Below, piece by piece: positions 60,627 to 64,000 of a stretch of 64,000 nucleotides of DNA. Made by a program: the position numbers and the translations under genes. The notes below the pieces were generated by a model. That model was not told where the DNA came from. It made no database searches and saw nothing but the letters and a program-made list of their open reading frames with translations. Position 1 is the first letter of the stretch, and each line of letters starts with the position of its first letter. This DNA is from Cellvibrio sp. KY-GH-1 (GTDB taxonomy: Bacteria; Pseudomonadota; Gammaproteobacteria; Pseudomonadales; Cellvibrionaceae): assembly GCF_008806975.1 (NCBI RefSeq), contig NZ_CP031728.1:1364001-1428000 (forward strand), given 5' to 3'.

Positions 60627-60794
60627 AGAATAGTATTCAATTTAAAACACGCCGTGAATACCCTTCGGGGCCTGCCCGCAATAAATTGCGGTCGTTCCGT
60701 GTGCACAAAACATGTTTTGCTATTTGCCCACTACACCCATGTAGGCTCGAATCGGCATCCATGCCTCATACAGTTTTAAATCAAATACTATTCT
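60627..60794. repeat. 168-bp element with 22-bp inverted ends
   Basis: Left end 60627-60648 (AGAATAGTATTCAATTTAAA then AC) matches the inverse of 60773-60794 at 20 of 22 positions. The interior holds smaller palindromes, CGCAATAAATTGCG (60677-60690) and GCAAAACATGTTTTGT-like, and reads as non-coding. The 14-bp CGCAATAAATTGCG core is shared exactly with the element at the other end of the kinase gene (59046-59059). It fills most of the 257-nt gap upstream of the kinase. Confidence 0.7.
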
Positions 60795-60822
60795 CCCCCC
60801 TTCGAGATTATGCCAATTTCAA

Positions 60823-61164
60823 TTATTCAATCGGCTTGGGATTAGGAATAAAAGTCCCATAGGGGAATTGGGCGATTTTATCGCTGCCGCCTTTGATCTC
60901 GGTGATTTTCACCGGGCCTTCTTTTTCCACTTCATCGATACGGACAATTGAATGCATCGGAATATAAGAACGCTTAACACCGGCAAATTCGTTTTTGAGT
61001 TTTTCCTCGGCAGGATCAATCAACACCTGAGTGCGCTCACCGAACACAAACTCTTCAATCTCAATAAAACCGTACATCTCGCTTTGGTAAATCGCGGAGC
61101 AAAAGACTTCGTAAACCTGGCCCTGGTTCAGGAATATCACTTTATAAACGGGTTTGGCAGCCAT
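60823..61164 (-). CDS. DUF1820 family protein
   Basis: 113 residues from ATG 61164 (MAAKPVYKVIFLNQGQVYEV); a longer frame to 61242 adds 26 residues unlike the family and has no ribosome site, while GAGAGAG lies 5 nt before the chosen ATG. It is a small soluble protein with a beta-rich look, containing VYEVFCSAIYQSEMYGFIEI and SYIPMHSIVRIDEVEKEGP. Function unknown; it is conserved in gammaproteobacteria as a stand-alone gene. Confidence 0.85.
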   Translation of the reverse strand: MAAKPVYKVIFLNQGQVYEVFCSAIYQSEMYGFIEIEEFVFGERTQVLIDPAEEKLKNEFAGVKRSYIPMHSIVRIDEVEKEGPVKITEIKGGSDKIAQFPYGTFIPNPKPIE

Positions 61165-61314
61165 AACTCTCTCTTGGACATCTCTCAAAATACGTGCGGG
61201 GCAAGGACAAGCATGCCCGGCAAAGGGCGCGCAGGATAACACAAGTTTCCCCTATTCTCGCCCCGCATGGCTGATTTTCATACACCGGCATTAGTCGATT
61301 GTGTTATTAGCAAA

Positions 61315-62892
61315 CTAGTCTGCAGCCACATTCACCGGCGCACCACCCGGCTTGGGTCTGCGCAATAACAGTAACAGTGGCAGCGCCGCGATAGTCACCC
61401 ACATCATCAGTTGGAAGTCCTGCAGGTAAGCGAGAGTCGCCGCTTGGCGTTGCACTTCGTTATTGATAGAAATCAGACCGGTCGTAGTCGCTATATCCCA
61501 ATGGCCAGTCTCACCCACTTTCGCCAATGCCTGATTGTAAGGCGTAATGTAGTCCGCAAAAGCAGCGTGATTGCGTTGAATATTCTGTTGCAACTCTGCC
61601 ATTACTACCGATATCCCAATACTACTGCCGATATTGCGGGTCAAACTAAACAAGGCGGTTCCCTCATTGCGGAAACGCCCTTCCAAGCTGGCAAAGGCAA
61701 TTGCGGACAGAGGCACGAAGATAAAGCCCAGACCAACGCCCTGGACCACACTGGTGCGCACAATATCCCAACCCGTAATATTGGTATTAAACAAGGTCAT
61801 TTCCCACAGCGAAATCACTGTGAGGATCAACCCGAACCCCACCTGCACGCGCGGATCAATTTTGCCGGCGATTTTGCCTACGATCATCATGGAGAACATG
61901 ACCCCCATGCCGCGCGGCGCCATTACCAAACCCACATCTACCACAGGATAACCCAGCAGGTTTTGCAGGAACGGCGGCAATAGCGCCATAGTGGCAAGCA
62001 GGATAATACCCACCACAAACATAAAGATCAGACCGATGGAAAAGTTACGATCCCTAAAAATCGCCGGCTCAATGAATGGCTGCTTATAAGTAAAGATATG
62101 ACTGATAAACCAATAGAAGCCCAACCCCATCAAAATACTTTCAATAACGATTTCCGAGCTGTTAAACCAGTTCTGGCTCTCGCCCCGGTCGAGCATCATT
62201 TGCAGGGCGCCAATACCTAAACTGAGAAACGCAAAGCCCAGCAAATCGAAATGACGTTTGGTATTAATCGCTGTTTCTTTCACTGTCGCCATTACCCCTA
62301 AAAACGCCAATACGCCAAGGGGAACGTTGATGTAAAACACCCAGCGCCAACTGTAATGCTCAGTCAACAGGCCACCCAGTGTCGGACCAAGGATAGGGCC
62401 AAGTACTACGCCCATACCCCAAACCGCCATCGCCTGACTGTGTTTTTCTTTGGGGTAGGTATCCAGCAAAATCGATTGGGATAAAGGCACCAACGCCGCG
62501 CCACAGATCCCTTGCAATAAGCGGAAAATCACCACTTGCGGCAGGTTTTGTGCCGCACCACAGAGCATGGAGGTGATGGTGAAGCCCGCGATAGACCAGA
62601 GCATTAAACGCTTGCGACCAAAACGATCAGACAAAAAACCGGTGAGCGGCAGGAAAATCGCCGCCGCGACTATATAGGATGTCAACACCCAGGAAATCTG
62701 ATCCTGGGTGGCCGACATACTGCCCTGCATATGGGGCAAAGCAACATTGGCGATAGTAGTATCCAGCGCCTGGATAATAGTCGCCAGCATTACTGACGCC
62801 GTAATTAACCCTCGCTTGCCAGCCGACACGCTGGTTGGGGACACATTTGCTTCGGGAGCATTGGGTAAAGCATCACTCGCTACCTGGGCCAC
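61315..62892 (-). CDS. emrB: EmrB/QacA-type MFS multidrug transporter (DHA2)
   Basis: Proton-driven drug pump with 14 membrane helices, 525 residues. I start at GTG 62892 because GGAG lies 7 nt upstream; no ATG is available before helix 1, and a GTG at 62922 is the alternative. Motif: LDTTIANVALPHM in helix 1, then DRFGRKRLMLWS (motif A) and LGPILGPTLGGLL (motif C). It is encoded 36 nt after emrA and must work with it and an outer-membrane channel to export across both membranes. Confidence 0.93.
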   Translation of the reverse strand: MAQVASDALPNAPEANVSPTSVSAGKRGLITASVMLATIIQALDTTIANVALPHMQGSMSATQDQISWVLTSYIVAAAIFLPLTGFLSDRFGRKRLMLWSIAGFTITSMLCGAAQNLPQVVIFRLLQGICGAALVPLSQSILLDTYPKEKHSQAMAVWGMGVVLGPILGPTLGGLLTEHYSWRWVFYINVPLGVLAFLGVMATVKETAINTKRHFDLLGFAFLSLGIGALQMMLDRGESQNWFNSSEIVIESILMGLGFYWFISHIFTYKQPFIEPAIFRDRNFSIGLIFMFVVGIILLATMALLPPFLQNLLGYPVVDVGLVMAPRGMGVMFSMMIVGKIAGKIDPRVQVGFGLILTVISLWEMTLFNTNITGWDIVRTSVVQGVGLGFIFVPLSAIAFASLEGRFRNEGTALFSLTRNIGSSIGISVVMAELQQNIQRNHAAFADYITPYNQALAKVGETGHWDIATTTGLISINNEVQRQAATLAYLQDFQLMMWVTIAALPLLLLLRRPKPGGAPVNVAAD

Positions 62893-62928
62893 AACAGCTC
62901 TCCCATGCGAAAAATTCAACACAAAAAA

Positions 62929-63960
62929 TTAGATGGAAAATCCGAGCAATGAGCGTTTGTAGCCGGTATCGATTTCAATACCTGTACTCAGACCCGCTTG
63001 CAAACGTGGAGCAGCTTCGTTGGGCTTAATACTGATGCGAACCGGCACCCGCTGCGCGATCTTCACCCAGTTACCCGTGGCATTCTGCGCCGGGATTACC
63101 GAGAACTCGGCGCCGGTTGCCGGGCTGATACTTTGTACCTCTCCCTCCCAGACTACACCAGGATAAGTATCCACCTTTACGTTGACGCTTTGCCCGACAC
63201 GCACATGGGTTAAGTCAGTCTCAATGAAATTCGCTTCTACCCAGAGGTTATCGCTCGCTACCAGTGACATAACCGCACTACCCACTGCCAAAAACTCGCC
63301 TGCCTCTGGTGGTTTGGTAACTACGCCGTCTTTAGGCGCGGTGATTTGGGTGTATTCCAGATTCAACTGCGCCTGCTCTACTTCCGCTTTAGCCGCCAAA
63401 TAACTGGGATGTTGCTCGATAGGCAAACCTGCATCACCGCCAAGTGACTCAGCGATGCGTTTAAGATCCTGCTGAATAGTGACAACTTGTTGGTCATTAA
63501 TACGACGGGTGTGGCTCACTTCATCGTATGTTGCTTTTGCCACCAGTTTGCGCTCTGCCAGATTGGCCTGGCGTTGTTGTTCTTTTACGGCGTAATCGCG
63601 ATTGGCCATGGCCAGCTGCAACTCGGATTGCTTCTCGCGGTAACTCGCGTGTAGAGCTGCCAGAGTAGTACGTACCTCACCCAGCTTAGCGTTGGCCTTT
63701 GCCAAAGCAACGTCATAGGGTTTGCGATCCAACACCAATAACAGTTGACCCGCTTTGACATGTTCATTTTCCGCTACCAAACGCTGTTCCACCGCCCCGG
63801 CAACGCGCGGGCGAATATTGATGACATCGGCTTTGGTATAGGCGTTTTCCGTAGTTGCATAACGGCCGCCAGAAAGATATATCACCAACCCGACTAGCCC
63901 CAGCAACGCCGGTATGGCAACCAGTAACAAAAAGCGGCGCGACTTCAATGCTTCAGTCAT
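62929..63960 (-). CDS. emrA: EmrA-type membrane fusion protein
   Basis: Periplasmic adaptor linking EmrB to an outer-membrane channel. 343 residues. One N-terminal membrane helix (residues 11-30, LLLVAIPALLGLVGLVIYL), a lipoyl-like half (ADVINIRPRVAGAVEQRLVA), a long helical hairpin (80-170, Gln/Glu/Ala-rich), and the closing beta-barrel domain (APKDGVVTKPPEAGEFLAVG). The start ATG overlaps the stop of an upstream gene by 4 nt (ATGA), so it continues an operon that begins outside the window. Confidence 0.93.
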   Translation of the reverse strand: MTEALKSRRFLLLVAIPALLGLVGLVIYLSGGRYATTENAYTKADVINIRPRVAGAVEQRLVAENEHVKAGQLLLVLDRKPYDVALAKANAKLGEVRTTLAALHASYREKQSELQLAMANRDYAVKEQQRQANLAERKLVAKATYDEVSHTRRINDQQVVTIQQDLKRIAESLGGDAGLPIEQHPSYLAAKAEVEQAQLNLEYTQITAPKDGVVTKPPEAGEFLAVGSAVMSLVASDNLWVEANFIETDLTHVRVGQSVNVKVDTYPGVVWEGEVQSISPATGAEFSVIPAQNATGNWVKIAQRVPVRISIKPNEAAPRLQAGLSTGIEIDTGYKRSLLGFSI

Positions 63961-64000
63961 TTTTCACTTACCTCAGATACCACTTTGGATTCAGAAATGT
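63957..64000 (-). CDS. C-terminal end of a gene upstream of emrA (partial)
   Basis: The last 13 codons of a frame entering from beyond the window end: it reads ISESKVVSEVSEK and stops at TGA 63957-63959, overlapping the emrA ATG by 4 nt. By position it could encode the outer-membrane channel or a regulator of the efflux system; 13 residues are too few to decide. Confidence 0.4.
   Translation of the reverse strand, partial: ISESKVVSEVSEK

Noticed and set aside
60623..60862. Plus-strand frame of 79 residues upstream of the kinase
   Set aside because: It runs through the 168-bp inverted-repeat element and into the antisense of DUF1820; no coding character.
1..64000. CRISPR arrays, insertion sequences, prophage or rRNA genes
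   Set aside because: No regularly spaced repeats, transposase, phage structural or ribosomal RNA sequences were recognised anywhere in the window.

Overview
The window is chromosomal DNA of a gammaproteobacterium, most likely Cellvibrio or a close relative in the Cellvibrionaceae. This rests on gene content and order, not on a search. There is a complete 13-gene nuo operon with fused nuoCD. There is also the long leu-asd-fimV-truA-trp-accD-folC-dedD-cvpA-purF-metZ block typical of Pseudomonas-like gammaproteobacteria, here with trpB and trpA kept between trpF and accD. Base composition is moderate and even. I see no prophage, insertion sequence, CRISPR array or rRNA.

Layout. (1) 1-14932, minus: respiratory complex I, nuoA to nuoN, with nuoN cut by the window edge. 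(2) 15528-19968, plus: mfd and a csiV-like gene, converging on a cold-shock gene across a shared terminator. (3) 20475-22243, minus: a tight mgsA-hpt-methylthioinosine phosphorylase operon that can route MTA-derived 6-oxopurine back to IMP. (4) htpG behind a textbook sigma-32 promoter. (5) 24710-27261, minus: an unusual pair, a small membrane protein and a secreted trypsin-like protease ending in a type IV pilin-like domain. (6) tRNA-Val(GAC). (7) 27645-45816, minus: a biosynthetic superblock. In transcription order it holds leuC, leuD, leuB, asd, then fimV, truA, then trpF, trpB, trpA, accD, folC, dedD, cvpA, purF and metZ, split by three clear terminators after asd, fimV and truA. (8) A divergent LysR regulator and an outer-membrane barrel protein, converging on a patatin-type (type Vd) secreted phospholipase. 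(9) 50334-56317, plus: DAHP synthase, an orphan protein, a periplasmic binding-like protein, prc and xthA, mostly separated by terminators. (10) A LysR / azoR / pirin electrophile-response module. (11) An FGGY sugar kinase bracketed by two non-coding inverted-repeat elements, one of which supplies its stop codon. (12) A DUF1820 gene, then emrA-emrB multidrug efflux genes, with a further upstream gene running off the window.

Most of the window is conserved housekeeping. The points most worth a second look are the protease-pilin fusion, the two inverted-repeat elements around the kinase, and a Glu in place of the catalytic Asp60 of TrpA. I did not find a convincing undescribed multi-gene defence or mobile system.
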